Below, in pieces: positions 33,263 to 42,979 of a DNA stretch of 64,000 nt (position 1 is the stretch's first letter; every line of letters starts with the position of its first letter). Source of the DNA: Gonocerus acuteangulatus (Eukaryota; Arthropoda; Insecta; Hemiptera; Coreidae); contig OX328124.1 of the NCBI GenBank assembly GCA_946811695.1, positions 97,180,935 to 97,244,934 of the forward strand, in the 5' to 3' direction. Position numbers and translations under genes: made by a program. A model generated the notes under the pieces. It was not told the origin of the DNA and did not search any database. It saw only the letters and a program-made list of their open reading frames with translations.

Positions 33263-34550
33263 TTTCCATGTTTTTTAGAGGTATTTTAAAGTACACATAT
33301 TTTTTTCATAAAACTAATATAAATCATCCAATATGTGAAACACCTATCCCTATTTCCTATTTCCTATTTTATTTTTTTTACACAATTGGTCTACAACATT
33401 AGCCAAATGATCACCGACACAGCAAGAAGTATACTTTGAACATATTTTCAGGCGTTACTGTGTACCAGGTGCATGCCTGCATAATATCTTCTCTGTTTAC
33501 ACAATGTGCGCCAAAGAGGACCGAGGAATCGATATAAGAACGAGGCAACAATGACATATTGGCTGTTTCCTCTTAAACATTTTTTAATATTTTATGTTGT
33601 GACCTTCCTCGTCATATTCCTCAAAATCTTAAACATGAGAAGATCTTAGAAGGTTCTTAAGAGGGAGTAATCCATGCGTGGTCAAACACTAATAAATATA
33701 AGAAAAATTACTTTAATAAATAAAAAAAACAATCTCAGGCACTCAACAGAATAATTAACATCAGAATATAAGCGAAATGAAATACCATAACAATGATCTT
33801 AAATATTTATATACTTTCTGGGAGTATATCGTCAGTCAGAAGCATATATTCGTACTTGATCACTTGGTGTGCGTTAAAAGCTCATAGAAGGTTAAACGTA
33901 AGCCAGAAAAAATTCACTAAGATAGTATTGCGCTTTTTTGTTCCAAGTTTTTTGTCCAATAAGTTAAATAAAAAAACAAATAGATATACTAAACTAATAG
34001 ATTGAAGAGTTAAGTCAGGGAAAATTATTCAACACTGTGATTGTATTCGGTTATTTCTGTAGTGATAATGGTTCAAACTTGAAATAATTAATGGGAAAAT
34101 TGTCAGGAAGGATAACAACCAAGTTTTCATTTTCAAATTAATCCTCATTTAATTAATTCCAAATTACGATAAGAAATTCCTCTCGTTCGATAGATCTTTG
34201 TGAAAATTAATGGCTTTCCTTTTCAGCTAATTTCACAGAATCAATATTGAAAAATACCTCAAACAATAAAGAAAGGAATACAAAATAAAAGTGGAAAATG
34301 GAGGATTGGAGAAAAGAAATCGTTTTATGGCCCCATTGGGAAGGGGTTAAAGGCAGTTTTAACTGCTTCAAGCGCATTGATTGGGCTAATAATTTTAGAA
34401 ACACAGACTTCTATTTTGCATTTGATTAATTTAAATGGGTTGATATTTGCATTTTCAACTAGTTAAATTTAGCCAGCACAGAAAGTTCCCGAGTGAGTTA
34501 TTTTACTTTCAATAGTTATAATAGTTAAAGTATTTTTTATTTTTACAAAA
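33260..34550. other. No recognised gene
   Basis: AT-rich sequence with only short, unrecognised frames. Confidence 0.45.
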
Positions 34551-34557
34551 TACTATC

Positions 34558-34617
34558 TTAAATCTTTCTTAAGAACTACACTTCTATTATATAGTGTAGT
34601 TCTTAAGATAGATTTAA
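34558..34617. repeat. Short inverted repeat (25-bp arms)
   Basis: TTAAATCTTTCTTAAGAACTACACT at 34558-34582 pairs with its complement at 34593-34617 (one mismatch) around a 10-base AT loop. Confidence 0.85.
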
Positions 34618-34789
34618 TTTTCATGAAATAAACTTCTTCCTTATTTTTGTTTTTGCTCTTTTATTGTAAAGAGTTAGTCAATGTCTCTATTTGCTCTATA
34701 TAAAGACACATTAGCTCAATTTGAGTAGTCAAGCATTAAAAGGAATATTGTAGATCCTAAAGATGAATAATATTATCTTATTATTAACG

Positions 34790-34985
34790 GAGTGTTATGG
34801 CGTGAACACTTAACACTCAGTGCCAAAGGTCGTGGGTGGTTTCAACTATGGGGTGGTTGCTTTTCGTAAGAAAAAAGAAAAGGCTTCAGCCCTTTCCTTG
34901 CAAGAAAAGGGTGGTAACATATAGATAACCCGTTCTAAAATTTTTAGTAAATAATAATAGACGTTAAAATTTAAATAAATAAATA
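34790..34985 (+). mobile_element. Composite SINE: tRNA-like head on a 5S-SINE body
   Basis: The head (GAGTGTTATGGCGTGAACAC, CAGTGCCAAAGGTCGTGGG then TGGTTTCAAC) has a tRNA-like layout with a degenerate B box. The body GGGTGGTAACATATAGATAAC followed by CCGTTCTAAAAT corresponds to the GTGGTAACCTATAGATAGCC body of the 5S SINE at 32353. It ends in an A-rich (AAAT)n tail. This is a third head type on the shared SINE chassis, or an old member of a separate family. Moderate certainty. Confidence 0.5.
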
Positions 34986-34989
34986 CTAT

Positions 34990-36050
34990 TTAGCTATTCA
35001 AATCCAACGAGCAAGATTTCTGCAGATTACAAGTGTATTTAATCTGATTTAACATAGGATATTTTAAAGCTACGTTAGTTTGACTATATTTACTCGGGAA
35101 TGCAAAAAGATTGTCGGTTGAAGAGGTCATTTTGTTTAGGACGGTAAAAACTGATAAAAAACCTAGGCGTCCTCTTTCCGAGAAACTAAATCTATAAGGA
35201 TGATATTATTCTGGAATAGAATTCTTCTTGCCCAAACCTTTATGCAAAAATAAGCAACTAAAAAGTTTTATCACAAGTCTTTCATAACCTACGCAAATTT
35301 TCTCTGCAAGACTACGGTTATAGCTAACAGATAGATTTTTTATAGAATTCCCCTCTCCCTAATAAAAGAAAAGCCCGCATAATAGGGCGCAAAGCGGAAT
35401 TCCAAAAGAGAAATTTCGACGTGTCATAACCAATTGGGAAGACGTCCACATTTAAATTCATATATTGTTTGTTCAAATTTGGCTGCATACAAATGTGGGT
35501 AGATTTGTCAACAGAAAAAAGTCAAGTTCGTGACACAGAATCTGCCTAACGCAACACTATTCTTTGGACAATATACGACTCGACCAAGCCACAGGACTTT
35601 TATAGTTTATTTGTGTGTATATATATATATATATATATGCTTATGTAATTTATTTAAGAATGGTATAAGGTCCTGCAAGTAGTCTTAAGATTTTCATCGG
35701 TTATATAGATATTTTTTTTTAATGAAACCCGAAGATATCCCAAAAATTACGTATAATTTTTTAAAACAGGCAGATTTATTTATGACAGTACACAAGGGCC
35801 CACAGAGGCAGATACTGTAGAGATATCTGGTTCTAGACGGTACGGCACACCACAGAGATAGTGTAGTAGTACTGTGCTCCGGCCGCCTCATTTTCCGTCT
35901 CTGGGTTACCAGTAATAAATATTTTAATGGCTGGGTGGACCTAGAGACGTCCTGTGACCCGGATTGCAAACCACAAACGACGGCACAAGAAGATAAATTA
36001 TTTAGTATTTAGTGTACCTCTGGGCTAACCTCACCCCCTATATTTATGTT
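34990..36050. other. No recognised gene; short (TA)n at 35620-35638
   Basis: AT-rich. A 91-codon minus-strand frame (35694-35969) resembles nothing I know. Confidence 0.45.
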
Positions 36051-36263
36051 GTTGTTGGAATCAGAGTTGGGCATTATTCAATAATTTTTTTATTCAATGA
36101 TCATTCAAATAAATTTTTATTGAATAATAATTTATTCATTGATTACGTTATTCATACACTGAATATTTTTTTATTCCATGAATAACAGGGTTGGATCATT
36201 ATTCAATAAATTTTTATTGAATAAGAATTCATTCATTTATTCATTGACTGATTTTTTTTATGT

Positions 36264-36267
<4 letters not shown>

Positions 36268-36336
<69 letters not shown>

Positions 36337-36337
36337 A
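36268..36337. repeat. (TA)n microsatellite
   Basis: TA run directly outside the TCACGTGTCTGT edge of the left 124-bp array. It lies where the Helitron-like element at 18100-19011 has its own short TATATATA terminus. Confidence 0.95.
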
Positions 36338-36830
36338 ATCACGTGTCTGTTTGTTCTTTATACAAAACCAGACCGTTTGACCGATTTTGGCCAAACTCGG
36401 CACACAGGTAGGTCTTGATCCGCGAAGTGTCGTGGGCTATTCCAAAAAGGCCTACCAGCTGTCTGTCTGTATGTTTGCTCTTTATAAAAATCCACACCTT
36501 TCGTCCAATTTTGATCAAACTCGGTACACAGGGAGATCTTGATAGGGGAATTGTCATAGGCTAAGTCAAAAACGTGTGCCAGCTGCCTGTCTGTATGTTT
36601 GTTCCTTATACGAATCCACACCGTTTGACCGATTTTGACCAAACTCGGCACACAGATAGATCATGATATGGGTAGTGTCGTAGGCTATTTAAAAACGTCT
36701 ACCAGCTGTCTGTCTGTATGTTTATTTCTTGTACAATTCCACAGCGTTTGGCCGTTTTTGACTAAACTTGGGACACAGGTAGGATTTGATCTGGGGAATG
36801 TCTTAGGCTATGTCAAAATGGTGTACGTAA
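36338..36830 (-). repeat. 124-bp array, minus orientation, left part of the hAT element
   Basis: About four units read on the minus strand (GTTTGGTCAAAATCGGTCAA...). It begins at AAATCACGTGTCTG, the inverse of the CAGACACGTGATTT edge at 38165-38178, so the two arrays face each other like the ends of a large inverted repeat. Confidence 0.92.
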
Positions 36831-37139
36831 AACGAAAATGTAAGTATGTGTGTAGTACTTCAGACATCTGGTCTGCAAAGCGCAGACTATTTTTTTTTGG
36901 CGTGACTGCTCGTTGGATAGACAACAGTTTTTAAAGGCAGTCAGCTGCTCTTGCTTGCCGCCCATTTCAAAATTCCCATTCATTTGATAGAATATCATTT
37001 ATGTTGAGTGATATCCATGCGGAATTGAAACTTGACAAAATTTTTGGATTTTTTAAATAAAAAGTTTTAGAAGAGGTAAATACACGAATGGAGGTGACAC
37101 CCAGCTCGCCTATCTAAAGTTAATGATTTTTTTTTATTT

Positions 37140-37368
37140 TGGAAATGTCGATACCGTAACAAGCGACGATTCTCTTACGAAAGCAGAAGTCCAAGTTTGC
37201 AATTTTTTTGAAAATCAGGAAGAAGAGTATGTTAAATAATTTTAAATATCTGCGCCAGTTGAAAGACTGTTTTCATTCGCTAGCAAGACAAATACTCCCA
37301 AAGCACATAAACTCAGTGATGAACATTTTGAAAAGTGAGCGACCTTGAAAGCTTATTTGAATAATTAG
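37140..37368 (+). pseudogene. hAT transposase C-terminal (dimerisation domain) remnant
   Basis: From 37249 the frame reads SAPVERLFSFASKTNTPKAH then KLSDEHFEK and a stop (TGA 37336-37338). Read through, it continues ATLKAYLNN with TAG at 37366. SAPVERLFS....P.R..LSDE.FE is the hallmark of the hAT C-terminal dimerisation region, the end of the RNase H-like transposase fold. Upstream, 37190-37240 gives EVQVCNFFENQEEEYVK and then stops, so the gene is broken. The catalytic Asp and Glu regions and the zinc finger are not recognisable. Position and strand agree with the enclosing hAT termini, so this is probably the decayed transposase of this element. I regard it as non-functional. Confidence 0.88.
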
Positions 37369-37469
37369 TTCTCGTGTGATAGTAAAACATAATTAGGCAT
37401 TATAATTTGTTTCTAAATAATGGTTATTATAAGCCTATCATTAACATTTCATTTTCATGGCAGCAACGT

Positions 37470-38176
37470 TACAAACCAAGTAAGTAATATTAAAATCTAA
37501 TAACACAAAGCTGTAACTGTTCGGGTTTACAGTTGCGAACCTGTGACCTCCGAACTGTAAGTCCTAGACAATTTTTACGTTGCCTGTAACACCCCCGGAT
37601 CACGACCTACATGTGCGCCAAGTTTGGTCAAAATCGGTCAAACGGTGTGGATATGAATAAGGAACAACCAGGCAGACAAACAGATGGTAAACGTTTTTGA
37701 CCTAGCCTATGACACTCCCCATATCAAAACCTACCTATGTGTCAAGTTTGATCAAATTCGGTCAAACGGTGTGGATTTATATAAGGAGCAAACTTTCAGA
37801 CAGACAGCTGATAGGCGTTTTTGACCGAGCCTATGACAATCCCCCTATCAAGAAATACCTGTGTTCCAAGTTTGATCAAAATCGGTCAAACGGTGTGGAT
37901 TTGTATAAATAACAAACATACATACAGACAGCTGGTAGAATTTTTGACTTAGCCTATGATACTCCCCGTATCGAGACCTGCCAGTGTGCCAAGATTGGTC
38001 AAAATCGGTCAAACGGTGTGGATTTGTATACGGAACAAACATACAGATAAACAGCTGGTGGACGTTTTTAGATTAACCCACGACACTCCCTGGATAAGAC
38101 CTACTTGTGTTCCAAGTTTGGTCAAAATCGGTCAAACGGTGTGGATTTGTACAAGGAACAAACAGACAGACACGTG

Positions 38177-38181
<5 letters not shown>
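37470..38181 (-). mobile_element. Helitron-like fragment with 124-bp array, right part of the hAT element
   Basis: 37488-37600 (TTAAAATCTAATAACACAAAGC...GACCTCC...GTCCTAGAC) matches 18180-18245 just inside the CTAG end of the Helitron-like element. The array (landmarks 37621, 37745, 37869, 37992 and 38115) then runs to CAGACAGACACGTGATTT. The CTAG end itself is not preserved. It is the opposite orientation to the array at 36338-36830. Confidence 0.75.

Positions 38182-38248
<67 letters not shown>
38178..38248. repeat. (TA)n microsatellite
   Basis: Pure TA run of about 70 bp at the Helitron-side edge of the right array. Confidence 0.95.
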
Positions 38249-38250
<2 letters not shown>

Positions 38251-38830
38251 AATGTCACTCTTATATATAATTTTCATTAAAAGAAAGAAAAATTTTGATG
38301 TACTTAACGAAAAATTTCAATCAAATAAATCATTTTTATTCAATAAAAATTTTCATTCAAATAAATCATTTTTATTCAATAAAAATTTTCATTCAATAAA
38401 TTATTTTTATTCAATAAAAATTTTCATTCAATAAATTATTTTTATTCAATAAAAATTTTCATTCAATAAATCATTTTTATTCAATTAAATCATTTTCAAT
38501 CAATAAAAATTTTCATTCAATTAAATCATTTTCAATCAATAATGAATAAAAATAAAAATTTACGTTATTCATTGATTCACTGAATAATGAATGAAAAATT
38601 ATTCGTTATTCAGAATGAAATATCAAATTTATTCATTATTCATTATTCATTATTCTGAATGATTTTTGCCCAACACTGGTTGGAATAGTGTTGATTGGCT
38701 TAATGTGTCAATGTTTTAAATATTATATTATTGTTGCGGCTTAATAGTTGTCTAATAATCTAGTTAGTTTTTTATGATAAGGACAATGAAATTTAATTTA
38801 CTTAATTTCCAAGTTAGTTGTGGATGCTCC

Positions 38831-39840
38831 TTAACCCTTTGATGCATGATTTTTTCTTTTCTCACAAAAAAAATCTGAGAGGTAGAAATAGAACTCAGGA
38901 TAACGGGATAAATACGGAAAAAAATTAATCGAGTTTTTTTTCGATAAATTTATGAAAAACGGAAAGATGCCTGTAGGCATCATTGTGCATATGGGGAGGA
39001 ATGTTTTTGTTAATGAACATATATAATTTACGTTTGTTGAAACATATAAAGAATTTATGAGTTAAATTTAAAAAGATCTGTTTTCTCTTTTCATCACAAT
39101 CACAAATGATAATCCTTGAAACATGATTTCCCTTTAGTTAAACACAAATAATGTTCACATTTATCATAGTAACCACAAGTTTGGTTATTGCAGTTTTCCA
39201 TCCTGCATCACATCTTCTGAGATACATCAGGCAGTACATCCTCAATCAATTCACTCAAATCTGAGAAGGGGCCATTCAAATTGTCGCCATTTACCTCTAA
39301 AACATTGGCTGAAAATACGCCGAGGTTCAGAAAGAACATTGTCGTCGACATCTTCATCATCCTCACTATCATCTGGTGCTGTGATTATATGAAAAAGCTT
39401 TTTCTCTTCTCCCCATTATCGATCAGATAGTGGGATCCATCGCTCGGACCTGAGTACCAGATGCACGATGGTGCCCACAGGAAACAAATGAACAACCACA
39501 AAAAATAAAACTTCAATAAAACAAACATTCAATTCGTAAAATACACCACTAGTACTAAGGAGTAAGATTTTTTTTAGGTCAGAATGGACGTTTTTAATAA
39601 TATTGTGGCCTTGCGAAACAGGCCCCCTTGGGGTCAGAAACGAGACTCCTGGTTTTGTCATCATTAACTTGTTTATTCCTTCTTGGGAACGAAGTACAAA
39701 GTTCAAAATCTTCCAGTCCCTTTGTTACGTGTTAATGCTTACAGGGACCGAAATATAACTTGAAAAAACTCGACATAGTGCTCTGTGAATGTAAATTATA
39801 ATATGATGCCTGCAGGCATCACGATGCAACATAGGGTTAA
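38831..39840 (-). mobile_element. piggyBac-type element, internally deleted
   Basis: TTAA at 38831-38834 and 39837-39840 flank a 1,002-bp unit whose ends are CCCTTTGATGC and, inverted, CCCTATGTTGCATCG. TTAA target duplication plus CCC termini is the piggyBac signature. A 16-bp palindrome GATGCCTGCAGGCATC lies 18 bp inside the right end, with a near copy (GATGCCTGTAGGCATC) near 38968 on the left, likely transposase-binding subterminal sites. The minus-strand coding relic supports the assignment. Confidence 0.88.
39100..39470 (-). pseudogene. piggyBac transposase relic: acidic N-terminal part joined to C-terminal Cys-rich domain
   Basis: On the minus strand, about 39380-39330 encodes ITAPDDSEDDEDVDDNVLSE, an acidic stretch like that near piggyBac N-termini. 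After a one-base frame shift, 39320-39220 encodes LSELIEDVLPDVSQKM. An in-frame TGA follows, then CRMENCNNQTCGYYDKCEHY and LCLTKGKSCFKDYHL with TGA at 39100-39102. The C..C...C..C..H.C....CF..YH pattern is the piggyBac C-terminal cross-brace zinc domain, placed right at the protein end. The DDD catalytic core (normally about 400 residues) is absent, so the element is an internal-deletion derivative that could only move in trans. Confidence 0.82.
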
Positions 39841-40150
39841 TATATAAATAATTTTGGCCTATCTTGCAACTGATCTTCGACAGAGTGGATCTACGATCAC
39901 TAATAATTAATGGAGTATTTACTATTATTGTCATAATTGTTTATCTTTAATTAAGGTGCTTGATTCATGGAATGATATATAATCTGTCGTAACTTATCAC
40001 GGAGGACAACATTGAACAATGATCCGATTCTTGAACTTACTGGAACTATGGTCCGTCAACATTTCAAATCCTTTTAAAGGTTAAGCGAAGAAGATATAAA
40101 ATTTATGCGTTAAAATTGACCAGTACTCCGGATTTGACAGTGTTGACATA
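39841..40150. other. No feature recognised
   Basis: AT-rich spacer between the piggyBac relic and the PLE fragment. Confidence 0.4.
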
Positions 40151-40159
40151 TTGCGCATT

Positions 40160-40525
40160 TAGGGCTTCTACACCGTGTGTATAAAACATACCGCATTTGT
40201 TTGGGAAAAAAGTACATAGGGAAAACGGGAATATTGATATCTGCAAGATTCCAAGCGAAAAGAATGAGCATCAAAAAAAGAAACACTGCTACAAGACAGG
40301 GTCTCCCCGAAAATTCTCTTGCGACTCCCGCCTGCAGTAGGTTGAGTCCTTCATCTATGGGCCCTGTTGAGGAACTCCCTGCTCCACCATGGACATCAAG
40401 AAAGGATGGGGTTTGTTTGACTAGTATAACTCTTTGATTTTAATAGAACCAACTATTCTAGTGAATGAGTCACACACAGAAGAAAGAAGTATCCGAGAAC
40501 CCATCAAAGTTGTGACATTCTCACA
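40160..40525 (+). pseudogene. Penelope-like GIY-YIG endonuclease fragment
   Basis: 40177 onward reads VYKTYRICLGKKYIGKTG, then ISARFQAKRMSIKKRNTATR and GLPENSLAT. VYK...CGK.YIG.TG..I..R...H...I and G.AEHSL.T are the GIY-YIG nuclease motifs that end Penelope-like retroelement proteins. In another frame, 40437-40515 reads ILIEPTILVNESHTEERSIR then EPIKV, matching the downstream ILA.E....R.IREAIEI block. The first motif's G-x-Y is changed to KKYIG, and a frame shift and several stops separate the parts, so the protein is dead. The strand agrees with the family-A terminus at 42770-42975, but 2 kb of unrelated sequence lies between, so a single element is not shown. Confidence 0.75.
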
Positions 40526-40616
40526 GTTTCAGAAGATGCTTATAGTTCCAGTATATTATGGACACCCGCCATTCCTCGGAAGACAGAGGATTTGATGGGC
40601 TGCATGGAAGCAGATC

Positions 40617-40931
40617 GTGCAGAAGGGTGGACCAATCAGAATTTTGGAAAGGCCTATACGACCCTTAACAAGTATAAACTGGACCCAGACTGCAACTTGC
40701 CTCCCTTCTAAAAATCAAGCCTGCAGAATGCTTGGAGAAACAAAGATTTGCACCGTAACGACAAAGACTTATCGTGAAGACCTTAAAGGATTAAATTATA
40801 ATTTGTATAGACAAGACTGCATTTCATTGATTACGAGAAAATACATAAATCTGTATTCAGTCCCTAACGACAAACCAGATTATAGTCAACCATTTCACAT
40901 TTTTAATAAGAATTACAAAAATATTTCTTAG
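40617..40931 (+). other. Open frame downstream of the GIY-YIG fragment, unrecognised
   Basis: An open frame of about 105 codons with a start at an internal CTG/ATG-like position. The sequence (…LPSKNQACRMLGETKI…) has no motif I recognise. It could be the remainder of the Penelope-like ORF or chance. Confidence 0.25.
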
Positions 40932-40954
40932 ACAATTTCTCTAATATTTATGTA

Positions 40955-41180
40955 CTAGGTGAATACCCGTGCTTCGCCACGGAACTAAGTAGTTATTTTA
41001 TTGCGTTAAATAATTTATCTTAAAAAAAACCGCTACTATATCATTTTGTGCAGTATATTATTGCACGGGTCCCGTTACAACAACGTAACAACGAAAAAAA
41101 AGTTACAAAAAAGTGTCCGCTGGCGTTCGCGCATGCGCAGTAGCATTTGTGCATGCGTAGTGGCATGAATCATTTTTGTT
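40955..41180 (-). mobile_element. Helitron 3' terminal fragment with canonical hairpin
   Basis: The minus strand ends ...CCGTGGCGAAGCACGG, then GTATTCAC, then CTAG followed by T. The perfect 5-bp stem CCGTG/CACGG with GCGAAG loop 8 bases before CTAG, and the T flank, is a textbook Helitron 3' end. The interior about 41090-41140 matches 10225-10275 in inverse orientation. The 5' end was not located. Confidence 0.75.
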
Positions 41181-41370
41181 CCCTGATTATTTGGGTCCAG
41201 TACTTCTTGACTAGAATAATTAATCAATTATATAAAATATTCTTTCCAGGACTCGTTTGCAAAATAAAAGTCTAAAATTTAACTTTTATATTATTATAAG
41301 TTATTCATCAATTGGTAAGGTCGTAGCTTTACATTTAATATTTTTTATCAATTTTTTAAAAAATAATCGT

Positions 41371-41930
41371 ACAGTGGTCAAAGGTACAACATGTAGTTGT
41401 ACCTTTGACCACGGGGTGTTGTATCTCTGACCACGTAAAAACAATACAGCAGTCCAGAAAAAAAATTGTATTTAGTAATATTGTAATTAATTGTAAGTTT
41501 AATAAATACAGGACAACGATGTAAGCATAATAAAAAAAAAACTATTGTTGATATTATGTTATGCTTAATGTGCTGAAAAATCCAGTCCAACCGATAAACG
41601 TCAAGCAGATCCACTAGCAACAGTAGGGTATGGAAGTTTAGCCACAATGTCTTCAATATAAATATCATACAAATTTTTATCTTCTCTCGTAAACTTGTCA
41701 CTTAAAGTTTGATTTTTCAAATATTGGATCTTAAACATTGGACATTTAATATCATAGATCTCTGCGACTAAATATGTAATAGTAACATTATTTTATTTTT
41801 TTTTTTTTAATTTGTAGCATAAGAACATAAAATGCGAATTATAAAAAATATACTCAGGTGTATTGTACCTTTGACCTGGTCAAAGGAACAACTAGTCGTG
41901 GTCAGAGGTACAACACCTTGGTAGTTTTTT
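41371..41930. repeat. Cluster of GGTCAAAGGTACAAC dyads, possible DNA transposon ends
   Basis: 41373-41412 is an inverted repeat (GTGGTCAAAGGTACAAC, 6-base loop, GTTGTACCTTTGACCAC). It is followed by GGGGTGTTGTATCTCTGACCACG. 41868-41925 has TTGTACCTTTGACC directly joined to GGTCAAAGGAACAAC and then CGTGGTCAGAGGTACAACACC. A further GGTCAGAGGTACAACACC is at 42311-42335. The left cluster starts TACAGTGGTC, a Tc1/mariner- or pogo-like end, but no matching right end was found. No transposase is recognised in the 107-codon minus frame (41378-41701). Confidence 0.55.
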
Positions 41931-41975
41931 TTTTTTGTTTGTGCTTCGACTGCCTGGGCCATTAGCACATCCTTG
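41928..41975 (-). mobile_element. SINE 3'-tail fragment
   Basis: A T run then GTGCTTCGACTGCCTGGGCC and ATTAGCACATCC; a minus-strand remnant of the shared SINE tail (GCTAATGGCC...). Confidence 0.45.
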
Positions 41976-41979
41976 GTAG

Positions 41980-42760
41980 TGAAAATTAAAAAGTATGCTA
42001 AAAATTTTGGGGTTAAGATAAATCAATTTCAGAGGCTGCACGATGTTTCTTATTGTAATAGCTACTTTGTCAAATGATTTCCATCTAAAAAGACATAATA
42101 CAAAAAAATATTATGAGGCAAAACGTCGTCAATAAATAACTTACATTTTTTTGATAGAAATGGATAAGTATTTTTTGCAAGAATCCTCTTTGACTTGAAT
42201 AATCCAAAGTAGGTTGCACAAGCCCTCTAGGGAAGGAGCTAAACACTAATTACACCAAAATTTATGAAATGTTGGTACATGCCGCCACAGCCTCGTTGGG
42301 CAAAGGTGCAATATGGTCAGAGGTACAACACCTTCCCCTATATATATATATATATATATATATAATAAGAATCGCATAGAATCATGCATATAAATAGAAT
42401 ATAAAGCATGCCGGAAATAATGAATAGATTTAATTTACCCTCGCAGACTATTTATATCCATAAATCTGGCAGTGCTAAGTTAAAAGAATAGTAAAGCAAA
42501 CTTATAGGCTCCTGGATAAACAGAAAGCCCATTCTCTCTTTATAGGCCCAAGTTGGGAAATATTTCCCGGTTAGGCTGCACCAACTTTAGCTGTGCATAC
42601 CATCGTCGGCTTGGAAATGGCTTTAACAACTTCACAATAAGCCATTGCCCATCCTTCTTCAGCTCTTAAAATATATATATTTATTACATAAGTAGAATTT
42701 TAGATTTATATTATTTTTTTAGGATCATTAATTTATTTATTTAGGGATCAACTATTTAGT
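41980..42760. other. No recognised gene; short (TA)n at 42341-42364
   Basis: AT-rich. It contains the outlying GGTCAGAGGTACAACACC word at 42311-42335 and nothing else recognised. Confidence 0.4.
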
Positions 42761-42769
42761 GTCTGGTGA

Positions 42770-42975
42770 CACTTCCACAATGGTTACTTGGGCGTTAACT
42801 TTGGTCTTCCTCTGCCTCCAGGCATTTTCATTGCTGACGAAGGCTACCAAGAGTAGCCGAAACGTCCTAAATATAGATTTTTTTTAACAAAAATCGTATT
42901 GCGGTTTCTTTGGCCGAATCCCAACCATTCCATCTTTGCTTATCACCTCGACGGCTAACTATCTAATCTTCAAGA
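42770..42975 (+). mobile_element. Penelope-like terminal region, family A
   Basis: Collinear with the minus-strand copy at 57835-58015: GGCGTTAACTTTGGTCTTCC, CTGACGAAGGCTACCAAGAG, TAGCCGAAACGTCCTAAATA, AAAAATCGTATTGCGG, GGCCGAATCCCAACCATTCC and CACCTCGACGGCTAACTATC. It carries a hammerhead-like core. Family members also lie at 24228, 49325, 51470 and 54336. Confidence 0.65.
42833..42867 (+). ncRNA. Hammerhead-like ribozyme motif, family A
   Basis: Box 1 is CTGACGA (42834-42840), then one extra A, then stem II GGCTAC/GTAGCC (42842-42847, 42853-42858) with CAAGA loop. GAA is followed by self-complementary ACGT (42862-42865) as a 2-bp stem III. The cleavage base would be C42866. Only one G-C pair of stem I is evident, so a folded state would depend on dimers or longer-range pairing. 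Confidence 0.55.
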
Positions 42976-42979
42976 TGCA

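Larger units (their letters stand above)
36054..38686. mobile_element. hAT element with perfect 8-bp TSD, containing nested arrays
   Basis: The TSD GTTGGAAT (36054-36061 and 38679-38686) is perfect. The ends CAGAGTTGGGC and, inverted, CAGTGTTGGGC match at 10 of 11. The terminal regions (36062-36250 and 38290-38670) are lattices of ATTCAATAA / TTATTGAAT dyads. A second terminus-like CAGGGTTGGATCATTATTCA sits at 36187. Inside lie a (TA)n and an inverted 124-bp array (36340-36830), a transposase C-terminal remnant (37140-37368), a second array in the opposite orientation (37560-38180) and another (TA)n. The 2.6-kb unit is therefore a real hAT insertion that acquired other repeats. Confidence 0.88.

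Noticed and set aside
33058..33402. 114-codon frame with poly-lysine
   Set aside because: The lysines come from a 78-base poly-A run. No coding signal on either side.
36178..36411. Independent hAT element starting at the inner CAGGGTTGGA
   Set aside because: No 8-bp duplication flanks the inner terminus, and the same inner terminus occurs in the 52670-53319 copy, so it is part of the subfamily's structure.
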